Origin: Sulfuricella sp.
Lineage (GTDB): Bacteria > Pseudomonadota > Gammaproteobacteria > Burkholderiales > Sulfuricellaceae
NCBI GenBank assembly: GCA_041651995.1
Contig: JBAZID010000017.1
Span: 1 to 53,347 of the forward strand
Reading direction: 5' to 3'
Length of the DNA: 53,347 nt
Below are positions 8,695 through 16,990 of the stretch, piece after piece (positions within the stretch are counted from its first letter, which is position 1; the number at the start of each line of letters is the position of its first letter). The notes below the pieces were generated by a model that was not told the DNA's origin, ran no database searches, and saw only the letters and a program-made list of their open reading frames with translations. A program made the position numbers and the translations under genes.

Positions 8695-9860
8695 TCCGCT
8701 GCCAGCATGTGTTCGGTCAAACGCGCCCAGTAGCTGGCGCCCAGCGCCAGCACCTCGTCGTTGAAATCGTAGTGCGGGTTGTGCAGCATGCTGCCGCCCT
8801 CCCCCAGCCCGTTGCCCAGCCAGACGTAGCAGCCGGGCTTTTCCAGCAGCATGAAGGAAAAATCCTCCGCGCCCATGGAGGGGCGCAGATCGCCGCGCAC
8901 CCCCTCCTTCCCCGCCAGTTCGCTAGCAACATGGCGGCAGATTTCCGCCTCCGCCACCGTGTTGATGGTGGCAGGATAGCCGCGCCGGTAGTCGAGGCTG
9001 ATCTGCACTCCGAAAGCCGCGCCGATTCCGCCGCATATGCGCTCCATGGCCGCCTCGACGCGATCCTGCACCTCGGGGCGGAAGGCGCGCACCGTGCCGC
9101 CCAGCGTGGCATGATCGGGAATCACGTTATAGGCTTCCCCGGCGTGGAAGCGGGTCACGCTCAGCACGGCCGCGTCGAGCGGATCGAGCGTGCGACTGAC
9201 GATGGTTTGCAGCGCCTGCGCCAGCGCGCTGCCCGCCGCGACCGGGTCGGCACCCTGATGGGGCATGGCCGCATGGGCGCCGTGGCCCTTGATGACGATA
9301 TCGAACTGGTCCGCCGAAGCCATCATCGGGCCCGGCATGATGGCGAACTGCCCGGCCGGCAGCCCCGGCCAGTTGTGCATGCCGAACACCGCCTGCATGG
9401 GAAAACGCTGGAACAGCCCATCCTCGATCATCACCCTGGCGCCGCCCTCGCCTTCCTCGGCGGGCTGGAAGATGAAATACACGGTGCCGTCAAAATTGCC
9501 CGTGGCGGCCAGATATTCCGCTGCGCCCAGCAGCATCGCGGTATGCCCGTCGTGCCCGCAGGCGTGCATCTTGCCGTCGTAATGGGAACGGTGCGGGAAA
9601 GGGTTCTGCTCGTGGATCGGCAAGGCGTCCATGTCGGCGCGCAAGCCGATGGCCCGGTCACGGGTACCTGAACGCAACACACCCACCACACCGGTCCCGG
9701 CCAGGCCGCGATGTACTTCAATGCCCGCGGCGGAAAGCACCTCCACTACCAGGGCGCTGGTGCGCTGTTCCTCGAAGGCGGTTTCGGGGTGGGCGTGAAT
9801 ATCGCGCCGCAAGGCAACGAGACGTTCCTGATTCTGCTTGATATGGGATAGGACTGACAT
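8691..9860 (-). CDS. M20-family amidohydrolase (hippurate/N-acyl amino acid hydrolase-like)
   Basis: Cytosolic metallo-amidohydrolase of the HipO/AbgB/IAA-amino acid hydrolase group, cleaving an N-acyl or peptide amide bond. With the start at MSVLSHIK (an in-frame ATG lies 18 bp upstream) it has 389 residues, normal length. Metal ligands are visible: C101 and H103 in HACGHDGHT, E135/E136 in QPAEEGEGGA and H162 in GMHNWPG. The C-terminal ligand region contains MGAEDFSFM. The dimerisation lid lies near 180-290. It is the first gene of a pair with the HIT-like gene. The acyl substrate is not predictable. Confidence 0.9.
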   Translation of the reverse strand: MSVLSHIKQNQERLVALRRDIHAHPETAFEEQRTSALVVEVLSAAGIEVHRGLAGTGVVGVLRSGTRDRAIGLRADMDALPIHEQNPFPHRSHYDGKMHACGHDGHTAMLLGAAEYLAATGNFDGTVYFIFQPAEEGEGGARVMIEDGLFQRFPMQAVFGMHNWPGLPAGQFAIMPGPMMASADQFDIVIKGHGAHAAMPHQGADPVAAGSALAQALQTIVSRTLDPLDAAVLSVTRFHAGEAYNVIPDHATLGGTVRAFRPEVQDRVEAAMERICGGIGAAFGVQISLDYRRGYPATINTVAEAEICRHVASELAGKEGVRGDLRPSMGAEDFSFMLLEKPGCYVWLGNGLGEGGSMLHNPHYDFNDEVLALGASYWARLTEHMLAAE

Positions 9861-10020
9861 GGCAACGGCCTCTGGCATACATCAACAGTGCCACGATAAC
9901 ATTCACCAACCGTCTCCGAAAGAGCGGGAGCGGGAAAGCCGCGGCTGTAACCAGTCTCAGCAGGTTTCATGCATTGCAGCGGATGACTTGATTCGGTGCA
10001 ATGCCGATTCCACTTTACCT

Positions 10021-10064
10021 GGGCGTTCCAGCCGCATCAGAAAGAGAGAGGCGGCTGAAAGCCC
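10021..10064 (-). other. Stem-loop downstream of the yceI operon
   Basis: CAGCCGC (10029-10035) pairs with GCGGCTG (10051-10057), extended by GGGC/GCCC (10021-10024/10061-10064). It lies just past the last yceI stop on the minus strand but has no T-run. It may protect the 3' end rather than act as an intrinsic terminator. Confidence 0.4.
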
Positions 10065-10076
10065 TGCAAGAGAGAC

Positions 10077-10643
10077 CTAATCGCGGAAAAACTCGACCTG
10101 GATGGCGATTTTCACCTCGTCGCCGACGGCCGGCACATACTTGGTCATGCCGAACTCGGAGCGCTTGATGACCGTCGTGGCGTTGCCGCCACACATCGCC
10201 ACCTTGGTCATCGGGTGCCGCCCGCACTTGAATTGATCAACCTTCAGCCGGACCGGCTTGGTCACGCCCAGCAGGGTGAAATCCCCATCGGCGCCAGTCA
10301 GCCTGTCCCCATCGAAACGCAGTGACTTCGACTTGAATGTGATGGCCGGATACTTGGCCGTATCAAAGAAATCCTCGCCCTGCATATGTTTTTCCAGCTC
10401 GGCCAGGCCGGTATCGATGCTGCTAGCGTCAATATTGATGTCGATGCTGCCGGACTGGTCTGCCGTATCCAGCACGATGGTGCCGCTGGTCTTGTTGAAG
10501 CGGCCGCGCTGGATGGAGAACCCCAGGTGGCTCACTTCGAAACTTGGAAAGGTATGGCGCGCATCAATGGTGTAAGTGTCCGCGGCAAGGGCGGATACGC
10601 TCAGGGTGCTGGCAATGGCAAAGGCGATAAGCGATTTTTTCAT
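10077..10643 (-). CDS. YceI-family periplasmic protein
   Basis: 188-residue lipocalin-like YceI domain protein with a clear signal peptide (MKKSLIAFAIASTLSVSALA, cleaved before DTYTID). Family features are YTIDARHTFPSFEVSHLGFS, FNKTSGTIVLD, and KYPAITFKSKSLRFDGDRLTGADGDFTLLGVTKPV. Structural studies of the family show binding of isoprenoid quinone-like lipids in the barrel. An AGGAGAAC Shine-Dalgarno sequence precedes the ATG. It is the last gene of the marR-cytochrome b561-yceI-yceI operon. Confidence 0.95.
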   Translation of the reverse strand: MKKSLIAFAIASTLSVSALAADTYTIDARHTFPSFEVSHLGFSIQRGRFNKTSGTIVLDTADQSGSIDINIDASSIDTGLAELEKHMQGEDFFDTAKYPAITFKSKSLRFDGDRLTGADGDFTLLGVTKPVRLKVDQFKCGRHPMTKVAMCGGNATTVIKRSEFGMTKYVPAVGDEVKIAIQVEFFRD

Positions 10644-10668
10644 GGTGTTCTCCTGTGGTGGGTTGGTG

Positions 10669-11226
10669 CTACTTGCGAGTAGGGGTTAATAGGAAATGGA
10701 ACTTGACCTGGACTTCATCGGCGACCACCGAGGTATCGCTCCAGATACCGGAGCCGATGCCATAATCCAGGCGTTTGAGTGGAAAACCGCCATCCAGGAC
10801 GAGGGTATCCTTGTCCTGCCGGAGCGTGAATGGCGCACGTACTTCCAGCGTCTTTCCCTTGATGTTCAACTTGCCTCTGACTTCATGACGGCCATCGCCC
10901 AGCGGCCTGACTGAAGTCGAGCTGAAACTGGCCCTGGGAAAATCGCGCACACTGAACCAGCTCTTGCCCTTGACCTCGTCATTGGCCTCCGCGCTGCCGG
11001 CATCGATGCTGGCCAGATCGATTTCGATCTGGACGCGCCCGGCCTCCGGCCTGGCCGGATCGAGAGCGATCTGCGCCGCAAATTTCCTGAAAGCGCCCTC
11101 GACCGGGACATTCATTTGCCTGGAGACAAAGGCAATCGAGCTTTTTTCGGCCTGAAGCGTACCAAATTCAGTGGCCTGAGCCACACCCGCAAGCAGCAGA
11201 AAGAAAAGGGAAAACAGCCGCATCAT
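10669..11226 (-). CDS. YceI-family periplasmic protein (second paralogue)
   Basis: 185-residue YceI protein, diverged from its downstream neighbour. The signal peptide is MMRLFSLFFLLLAGVAQA. Core features are SIAFVSRQMNVPVEGAFRKF, VQIEIDLASIDAGS, DFPRASFSSTSV and GKLNIKGKTLEVRAPF. It starts with ATGA overlapping the cytochrome b561 stop by four bases and ends 25 bp before the second yceI. Tandem yceI plus cytochrome b561 is a recurrent arrangement and suggests a quinone/redox partnership at the inner membrane. Confidence 0.95.
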   Translation of the reverse strand: MMRLFSLFFLLLAGVAQATEFGTLQAEKSSIAFVSRQMNVPVEGAFRKFAAQIALDPARPEAGRVQIEIDLASIDAGSAEANDEVKGKSWFSVRDFPRASFSSTSVRPLGDGRHEVRGKLNIKGKTLEVRAPFTLRQDKDTLVLDGGFPLKRLDYGIGSGIWSDTSVVADEVQVKFHFLLTPTRK

Positions 11227-11774
11227 TTTGAATCTCCGCGATCAAGAAAAGGCAACATGCGCGCAAGAATACCGTCACGCTCGATGAAATGGTGCTTGAG
11301 TGCCGCGCCGGCATGCGCCAACAGTAAAGCCAGCAACGTCATGTTGAGTGTTTCATGAACCGCCCTGAGCAAGTCACCCAGGGCCTTGTCCTTGCCGATC
11401 AGGTCGGGCAGCGGCAGCACCCCCAGGTAAACCGTCTGGAAACCCTTGGCCGAGCTCATCAACCAGCCTGACAGGGGAATGGCGAACAGCAGCAGGTAAA
11501 GCAGAAAATGCAGCCCATTCGCGGCCTGGCGCTGCCACAGCGGCATGCTGTCAGGCAGCGGCGGCGGCACGTGGCCCAACCTCCAGGCCAGGCGCAGCAG
11601 CAGCAACAGGAAAACCGTCACCCCCAGCCACTTGTGGTAGCTGATCAGCTTGAGCTTTAAAGGCGAAAGCGCCAGATCCGCCATGTAAACGCCGAGCGGA
11701 AACACGGCCACGATCAGCAGCGCGCTGATCCAGTGCAAGGCGATGGCTGTGTGGGTATAGCGGGCAGGGATCAC
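11223..11774 (-). CDS. Cytochrome b561-type di-haem membrane protein
   Basis: 183-residue, four-helix membrane cytochrome of the bacterial b561 family. Candidate haem-ligand histidines lie in the helices: H14 (LHWISALL), H47 (SYHKWLG), H140 (AVHETLN) and H154 (LLAHAGAALKHHF). The family moves electrons between the quinone pool and acceptors such as superoxide or periplasmic partners. The gene overlaps both neighbours by four bases (marR upstream, yceI downstream), so the operon is tightly coupled. Confidence 0.93.
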   Translation of the reverse strand: MIPARYTHTAIALHWISALLIVAVFPLGVYMADLALSPLKLKLISYHKWLGVTVFLLLLLRLAWRLGHVPPPLPDSMPLWQRQAANGLHFLLYLLLFAIPLSGWLMSSAKGFQTVYLGVLPLPDLIGKDKALGDLLRAVHETLNMTLLALLLAHAGAALKHHFIERDGILARMLPFLDRGDSK

Positions 11775-12223
11775 GCTTTCTCCTTGGCAATGCGAGCGGC
11801 CATGAAAGTTGTTCGCAGCCGGCTCAGGCTGGTTTCCAGGGAGACCAGATCCTGCGCTGAAAGTTCGCCGAAAGCCTGCGCCAGATAGTCCAGATGGGCG
11901 GGAAAAACGCTGGCGAACAGGGCCTCGCCCTGCGGCGTCAGTTGCACGATCTGGCTGCGCCCGTCGCTGGGCGATGCCACCCGCCGCACCAGGTTTTTGT
12001 CAGTCAGGCGGTCCACCACGCCGGTGAGGGTGCCCTTGGTGATCAGGGTTTTTTCACCGAGTTCCTTGAGCGGCATCCCGGCGGTGTTGCCGAGCGTGGC
12101 AATAATGTCGAATTGCGCCGGCGTCAGATCCAGGGTGCGGATATGCGCCCCTGAATAAGCCTCGAAAGCCTGGTAGGCTGCGGCCAGTTCGCGCAGGACC
12201 GGCAGAAAGGGGGCATGAGGCAT
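11771..12223 (-). CDS. MarR-family transcriptional regulator
   Basis: 150-residue winged-helix regulator. Helix-turn-helix and wing are visible in LTPAQFDIIATLGNTAGMPLKELGEKTLITKGTLTGVVDRLTDKNLVRR and the wing motif SPSDGRSQIVQLTPQGE. No conserved cysteine is seen, so a ligand rather than thiol oxidation probably releases DNA (inference). It leads the operon it probably controls. A perfect inverted repeat lies 10 bp upstream of its ATG, which implies autoregulation. Confidence 0.93.
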   Translation of the reverse strand: MPHAPFLPVLRELAAAYQAFEAYSGAHIRTLDLTPAQFDIIATLGNTAGMPLKELGEKTLITKGTLTGVVDRLTDKNLVRRVASPSDGRSQIVQLTPQGEALFASVFPAHLDYLAQAFGELSAQDLVSLETSLSRLRTTFMAARIAKEKA

Positions 12224-12232
12224 GAAGGCTCC

Positions 12233-12277
12233 ATCTGGTTCTAGTTAGGACCAGTTTAGTTCTAACTAGAACCAGAT
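12233..12277 (-). promoter_or_regulatory. Operator of the marR-b561-yceI operon
   Basis: ATCTGGTTCTAGTTAG (12233-12248) is repeated in perfect inverted orientation at 12262-12277, with a 13-bp spacer. The spacer and right arm form a further short palindrome, TAGTTCTAACTA. It sits just upstream of the marR start. It is the only such site noticed in the window. Confidence 0.75.
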
Positions 12278-12338
12278 GTCAATATCTTCAGGGGAAAAAA
12301 CAGGCTGGACAGGCTTTGCAGTTACAGTACATGGGTTT

Positions 12339-12974
12339 GTGCGCTTCGCGCGGATGATTGATTGCCGGGGGCAGCCCGGCGGCTGGTGCCTTTCTTTTGC
12401 TTGCCCAAAAGAAAGGTACCAAAGAAAAAGGCACCCCGCTGCGCCGCCCTACGGGTACCTTCGGGTTGACAGTCGAATTGGGCGTCTGCGCAACTCGCCC
12501 TAACAGCCCGCACAAGACACGGGCTGTCGCGGAACTCGAACAGGGCGCAGCCGACATCCCCCAATTCGCCTGCCAACCCGAAGCGGCGCAGAGGGGAAGT
12601 TGGGTGGTGTTTCCACGCTCGGCGCCGATAAAAAGGCTGTTCACTTCAACTTGAACGAAGACCCGCAGCCCGAGCCGCAACAAACTCCCCTTGATCCACC
12701 GCCGAGCAGCACAGGCAAGCCGGGGGCAGTCGGCGAGCACTGTCTGAGCGCGTAGCGCGAGTTGCGCAGCCGCCCGGCTTGGCGAGCAGCGCAGGGGACC
12801 CCGAAGGGGCGGTGGATGGGGGTCGCCTTCTTTTCTCGCCGCGACCTGTGCGTAGCACAGAGCGTCCGGCGGGGACACTCCTTGCGGGTGGGATTACCTT
12901 TCTTGGCAAAGCAAGAAAGGTAATCAGCCGCCGGGCTGCCCCCGGCATCAAAAAATCACCATGCGCAAAGCGCA
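12339..12974. mobile_element. Non-coding element with long terminal inverted repeats (about 0.64 kb)
   Basis: Both ends carry an inverted copy of the same block. Reading inward it is TGCGCTTCGCGC, a GATTGATT-like spacer, then GGGGGCAGCCCGGCGGCTG and CCTTTCTT. The left copy lies at about 12339-12400 and the right at about 12898-12974. Inside the left end is AAAAGAAAGGTACC, and inside the right end GCAAGAAAGGTAATC. The interior is GC-rich, full of short palindromes, and has no convincing gene on either strand. It fills the 0.8-kb gap between marR and the large PEPCK-like gene. No target-site duplication was identified. Confidence 0.6.
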
Positions 12975-13010
12975 TTCAACACGCATTGCACACACAGCCT
13001 TGCCCCGAAA

Positions 13011-16000
13011 TCACCCCTGGCGATGAATCCAGTCCGCCCCCAGCGTGCCCGAAAGATCACTCAAGTATTGCGCACTCTCCACATAGGCCAGTTCCTCCCG
13101 GGCCTGTCCGAGAAGCAAGGCATATTGCTCGCGTTCCACCTCTGTAAGCAGGTTTTGACGTTCAAGGAAATGTTGCAGATTTTCTTCATGCCGCTGCCAT
13201 TGCGCCATGTCGCGTTGCCGCTTGATGGATAGCCGCTCCTGATACCAGTCGCTGGCCAGCAGTGCAGCGCGAGTAAACATGCCGCGGATTTCAGGATGGC
13301 CGGCATCCTTGCCCTCGTAGCTCCCTGTCGCCATGATGTGCAGCAGCGCCTTGAGCGGCGGGCAGGCATCATTGATCGATCCATCGTCAAGATAGTTCTG
13401 CGCCACCCTCCGCTGTGCTTCGACGATATTATCCACGCCATCGGCAAAGGATTCGAGATCCTGGCTCTCCGGCCTGAGCATGGCTTCGTCGAACACCGCC
13501 ATCGGGCTGTCAAATATCTTGCCGAAATTGGCGTGCACGAAGCGGCTGGTAATGCGATAGCCGAGGCGGCTGGCGCAAATCGTCCGCCCCTGATATTCGA
13601 AATCGGCGAGCGGTTCGAGATAGCCGCGCTCGATCATGAGCTGCGGATCGCGCTCGCGTACGGCCAGGCGGCACCAAAGTTCCGGGATCAGCAGGCTGAT
13701 GTCGTGATCCACGCGCCGGTTGGGGCCGATATGCCCGGCTGCGGTGGAAAAGCCGTCGTAGCCGCTGATGATGTAGGAGACCAGGGCATTGTTCAGGTCC
13801 GCTGTTGCGCGCAAGGCGTTGAATGGCCCCTTGGTCAGCGCGCCTTCCGATCCGGCGCCGGTGGTCGAGGGGGATTTCCCGGTCAGGCTGGCGATGAAGT
13901 CCATGAACAGTTCGGGCAATTCCTGGAAATGGATGGGGTTGTAGACCGCCAGCGACCGGATACCATGCTCACGGTCCGGCGGGTTGTTGCGCCGCCCGGG
14001 CAGGACCGCATTGACCGGGAAATGCACGGCTTCACTCAAAGGCACGCGCCGGTAGAGCCGCGCACCCATCTCGGCGATGTAGCGATCGCGCGGGTTGGCC
14101 AGATCGGGGCGCTGTTGCAGATAGCGCACGTTGGCGGAGGGCTTGCCGTCCACGATGCGCGGGTGCGCGGATGAAACAAAGTAGCCCTTGGCCGCGGCCG
14201 TGCCGGCAGCCTGCACCAGCTGCTTCATGGGTGCGCTGAATAGCTCGAGACCGATGGCGTCTTCCACCATCTCTTTGGCGTCCGCCGTGGTAAGGGGTTC
14301 GAAGTTGGAGATAAAATTGTCCGGCCCGGCCAGGTCGGCCTCGGCCTGCAAATCCAGGCCGCGGTGGATCGCATCATCCGGCCTCTGGAACAGGCGCTGC
14401 TCGCAGTTGCCGGTCAGTTTGACGCTGGGGTGCGCATAGTCCGAATTGAGATGCTTCAGGCGGGCCGAGGGCACCGTGATGGAAGCGGTAATATCGTCTT
14501 CCATCTGGATCTTGTCCGCCCCGATGAAATCGTGGCGCAGCTTATACATGCGCCAGGCCCCATCCGGTTCCACGCCGACGCGCAGGAAGCTCGCCACCAG
14601 GCGGCGGCCATTATATTTGAGTTCATGGCCAGGATAGCCGTTCACCATGTCAACCGAGAAGTATTTGCGCCAGCCGGCGCCCCACTCCGCGCGGTAAAAA
14701 CGCTTGATCACGAACACCAGCGCACGGATGTGCTGCGGAATGCTTTCCAGCCACTGATTGTATTGCCCGGTGTATTCGCTCTCCGAGGGGGTCAGCAACT
14801 TGATCACCGAACCCAGCGTGCGCTCATCGCTCAACAGCGAACGGCTGTCGCGAGCCTGCGCGGTGTTACGGAAGCGACTTGAATAATCCTGGTCGAAGAT
14901 TGCCTGCACCTGGGTGAGGTCATCATGAATATCACGGACGTAAAACGGCCCGGAAATGATGGTGCCCACGATGGACTTGGAAATCTCCGATTTGCCTCCG
15001 CCGGATACCGTGCAGGGCTTGTGCACGAAGGTCCCCTCGGCATCGGTACCGATCAGGCGCCAGGAAGGCGCATGGGGGTGTTTCTCCATGTGGACCTTGT
15101 AGCCGCATGGATGGATGTAGGTGTGCCCGGCCAGCAGCTTGATCGTTTGCTCGCGGCCATGGCGCGGCCAGTGGACGGTCTGGTCGAGCAAATGCATGGT
15201 GGCATCTTCGGGCACATAAATGATGTCCGGAAAACGCTTGTCAATGCCGTAGCCCTCTTCCCTGACATGCATGACATCACCGAACAGGGACACCAGACCG
15301 TCGAAATCATGGCCATCCGTGCGTATCCGGCTGTCGGGACGGAACACCTCGCCCAGATTGTAGCTGGGGAAAGCCAGCGCGCCGCCCGAGTGTTCTTCCT
15401 CGCAGCCGCCGAACAGGTTGGCCGCATAGCTGATCTGGGATTTGACTTCCTTCTTGCTGTAGCCGAAGTAGTTGTCCGCAATCAGGGTCACGATCACCCC
15501 GCTCATGTCGCGGCAGGTGATCTTGAACGGCAGGCCGCCGTTGTAGAGCTCGTTCTCGTCGCGCCAGCACATGCCGTCGCGGCGCTGGCGCTCGCTGGCC
15601 TGATCCCAGTGCGGCAGGCCCAGCCCGGTTTTCTTCAGGCGCACCAGATGCGGCGCGAGAATGACGCAGCCGGTGTGTCCGGTCCAGTGCAGCACGTCCA
15701 GGGCGGCATCGTTCTCGGACAGGCAGGGGTTGCCCGCATTGCCGAAAATGCGCTCCACGAAATCCAGATTCGAAACCAGGCTGCCGGGCGCGAAGAAACG
15801 CGTTTCCATGGTCTTTTCCGGGCTGATGCCGGGCACTTCCGGCGCCACCAGCGGGCGCATCAGCAGGGACACCCAGCTCTCCGCCTGGTCTGCCTGGCCA
15901 CTGGTGAAGGGCAGACGCAGCACGTCGCGGGGGGGCTTGAGCGCAGCCTTGAGCAAGGCCGCAAAAACATTGACCGGTACCGCATTCTTGTCCGCGGGAA

Positions 16001-16466
16001 TCGGCAAACCGCCTTCAACGATGTGGAATACGCCCTTGGTGGTGCGCCGGTCGTTGCGCGGGTTGTGCAACACGCCCTGCAGCAGGCGATAGGAGTCAAC
16101 GAATTCCGCGCTGAAATGCTGGCCATCGACCGGCAGGGAGAGCTCGCGCGCGAGCCTGGGCCGGTCCAGCACGAATGTGGCGCCCGGCAATGAAATTTCG
16201 CTCTCGACGCCATTCTGGCGCAGATAATGATTGAGAAAGTTCTGGATACGCTGATCGGCGGGGCAGCGGTAATCCGCCAGCAGCCGCTTCTGGTGCTGAT
16301 AGCTGCGCAGCAGATCGGCTGCAACCTGCAACTGGGACAGGGCGCCCGTACCTTGCGGGGTGGGCAGGCCAAGTGCCGCAAGATGGAGATTGATATGCTG
16401 AATCAGCCCAAGCCGGTCATCCTTGGCATCATCCAGACTCGGATGACCTCTTGTTACCACTTCCAT
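13011..16466 (-). CDS. Probable pyrophosphate-type PEP carboxykinase (PPi-PEPCK)
   Basis: 1151-residue cytosolic protein. ATG at 16464-16466 is chosen because GGGAGAAACC lies just upstream; the frame stays open to 16547. Size and character fit the roughly 130-kDa PPi-type PEPCK described from Entamoeba and Propionibacterium, which interconverts oxaloacetate and PEP with pyrophosphate/phosphate. A P-loop-like CTVSGGGKSEISKS (K492) matches the expected kinase-type phosphate-binding loop. Other blocks are GHTYIHPCGYKVHMEKHPHAP, NVRYLQQRPDL, TTGAGSEGALTKGPFNAL and RLGYRITSRFVHANFGKIF. Family assignment is from memory of size and motifs, not a search. It is monocistronic and flanked by a repeat element. 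Confidence 0.55.
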   Translation of the reverse strand: MEVVTRGHPSLDDAKDDRLGLIQHINLHLAALGLPTPQGTGALSQLQVAADLLRSYQHQKRLLADYRCPADQRIQNFLNHYLRQNGVESEISLPGATFVLDRPRLARELSLPVDGQHFSAEFVDSYRLLQGVLHNPRNDRRTTKGVFHIVEGGLPIPADKNAVPVNVFAALLKAALKPPRDVLRLPFTSGQADQAESWVSLLMRPLVAPEVPGISPEKTMETRFFAPGSLVSNLDFVERIFGNAGNPCLSENDAALDVLHWTGHTGCVILAPHLVRLKKTGLGLPHWDQASERQRRDGMCWRDENELYNGGLPFKITCRDMSGVIVTLIADNYFGYSKKEVKSQISYAANLFGGCEEEHSGGALAFPSYNLGEVFRPDSRIRTDGHDFDGLVSLFGDVMHVREEGYGIDKRFPDIIYVPEDATMHLLDQTVHWPRHGREQTIKLLAGHTYIHPCGYKVHMEKHPHAPSWRLIGTDAEGTFVHKPCTVSGGGKSEISKSIVGTIISGPFYVRDIHDDLTQVQAIFDQDYSSRFRNTAQARDSRSLLSDERTLGSVIKLLTPSESEYTGQYNQWLESIPQHIRALVFVIKRFYRAEWGAGWRKYFSVDMVNGYPGHELKYNGRRLVASFLRVGVEPDGAWRMYKLRHDFIGADKIQMEDDITASITVPSARLKHLNSDYAHPSVKLTGNCEQRLFQRPDDAIHRGLDLQAEADLAGPDNFISNFEPLTTADAKEMVEDAIGLELFSAPMKQLVQAAGTAAAKGYFVSSAHPRIVDGKPSANVRYLQQRPDLANPRDRYIAEMGARLYRRVPLSEAVHFPVNAVLPGRRNNPPDREHGIRSLAVYNPIHFQELPELFMDFIASLTGKSPSTTGAGSEGALTKGPFNALRATADLNNALVSYIISGYDGFSTAAGHIGPNRRVDHDISLLIPELWCRLAVRERDPQLMIERGYLEPLADFEYQGRTICASRLGYRITSRFVHANFGKIFDSPMAVFDEAMLRPESQDLESFADGVDNIVEAQRRVAQNYLDDGSINDACPPLKALLHIMATGSYEGKDAGHPEIRGMFTRAALLASDWYQERLSIKRQRDMAQWQRHEENLQHFLERQNLLTEVEREQYALLLGQAREELAYVESAQYLSDLSGTLGADWIHRQG

Positions 16467-16645
16467 GGTTTCTCCCAGAGAAAATAATTCATTTCGCAAA
16501 ACGGGAGTCACCCACGTTCCATCAGCAAACAGATTCCTGTGTGCCAACCTGCTATTTTCGCAGCTTGAGTGGCATATCTACAAAATTTTTTTGAAGCATC
16601 CGGAAAATTGGCTGCTGCGCGTGGCCAGGGCACACCACCAGGCAA

Positions 16646-16990
16646 TTAAAAATCCAGCGGCAAATAGAAAAACACGAAGCGCCCCGCCTCGATATCCACC
16701 ATCAGCGTGGCGCCGCGGTACAGGGCGTAATCGACATAACCCGGCACGGCACTGCCCTGGTGGCATTCGCTGGCATGCTGCGGCGATTCGAAATCACGGT
16801 CGCGGTCGTACCACGAAAGCAGCATGCATTCGCCCAGGCGGGCGCGGGCTTCAGACTCGGCCAGACGCATCGCAGCGAGGTAATCGGCAAGGGGTGGTTG
16901 AGGCGCCAGCTTCACCACGGTCACAGCAGAAAAATCTGCTGCCGCAGGCACGTCACAGGCAGACGACACGAGCTTTCGGGTTGCGTTCAC
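16646..16990 (-). CDS. Small AF1514-like protein of unknown function
   Basis: 114 residues, no signal peptide. The core ARARLGECMLLSWYDRDRDFESPQHASECH and the following GSAVPGYVDYALYRGATLMVDIEAGRFVFFY resemble, from memory, small proteins annotated AF1514 family/DUF5619. That label is tentative. The GTG start overlaps the gcvR-like stop (GTGA), so it is translationally coupled. Conserved C, H, D and W residues could form a metal or ligand site, but no reaction is assigned. Confidence 0.7.
   Translation of the reverse strand: MNATRKLVSSACDVPAAADFSAVTVVKLAPQPPLADYLAAMRLAESEARARLGECMLLSWYDRDRDFESPQHASECHQGSAVPGYVDYALYRGATLMVDIEAGRFVFFYLPLDF

Noticed and set aside
12358..12878. Genes inside the 12.3-13.0 kb element on either strand
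   Set aside because: Frames overlap each other in several phases, have no Shine-Dalgarno sequences, and encode low-complexity arginine/proline/glycine-rich peptides within inverted repeats.
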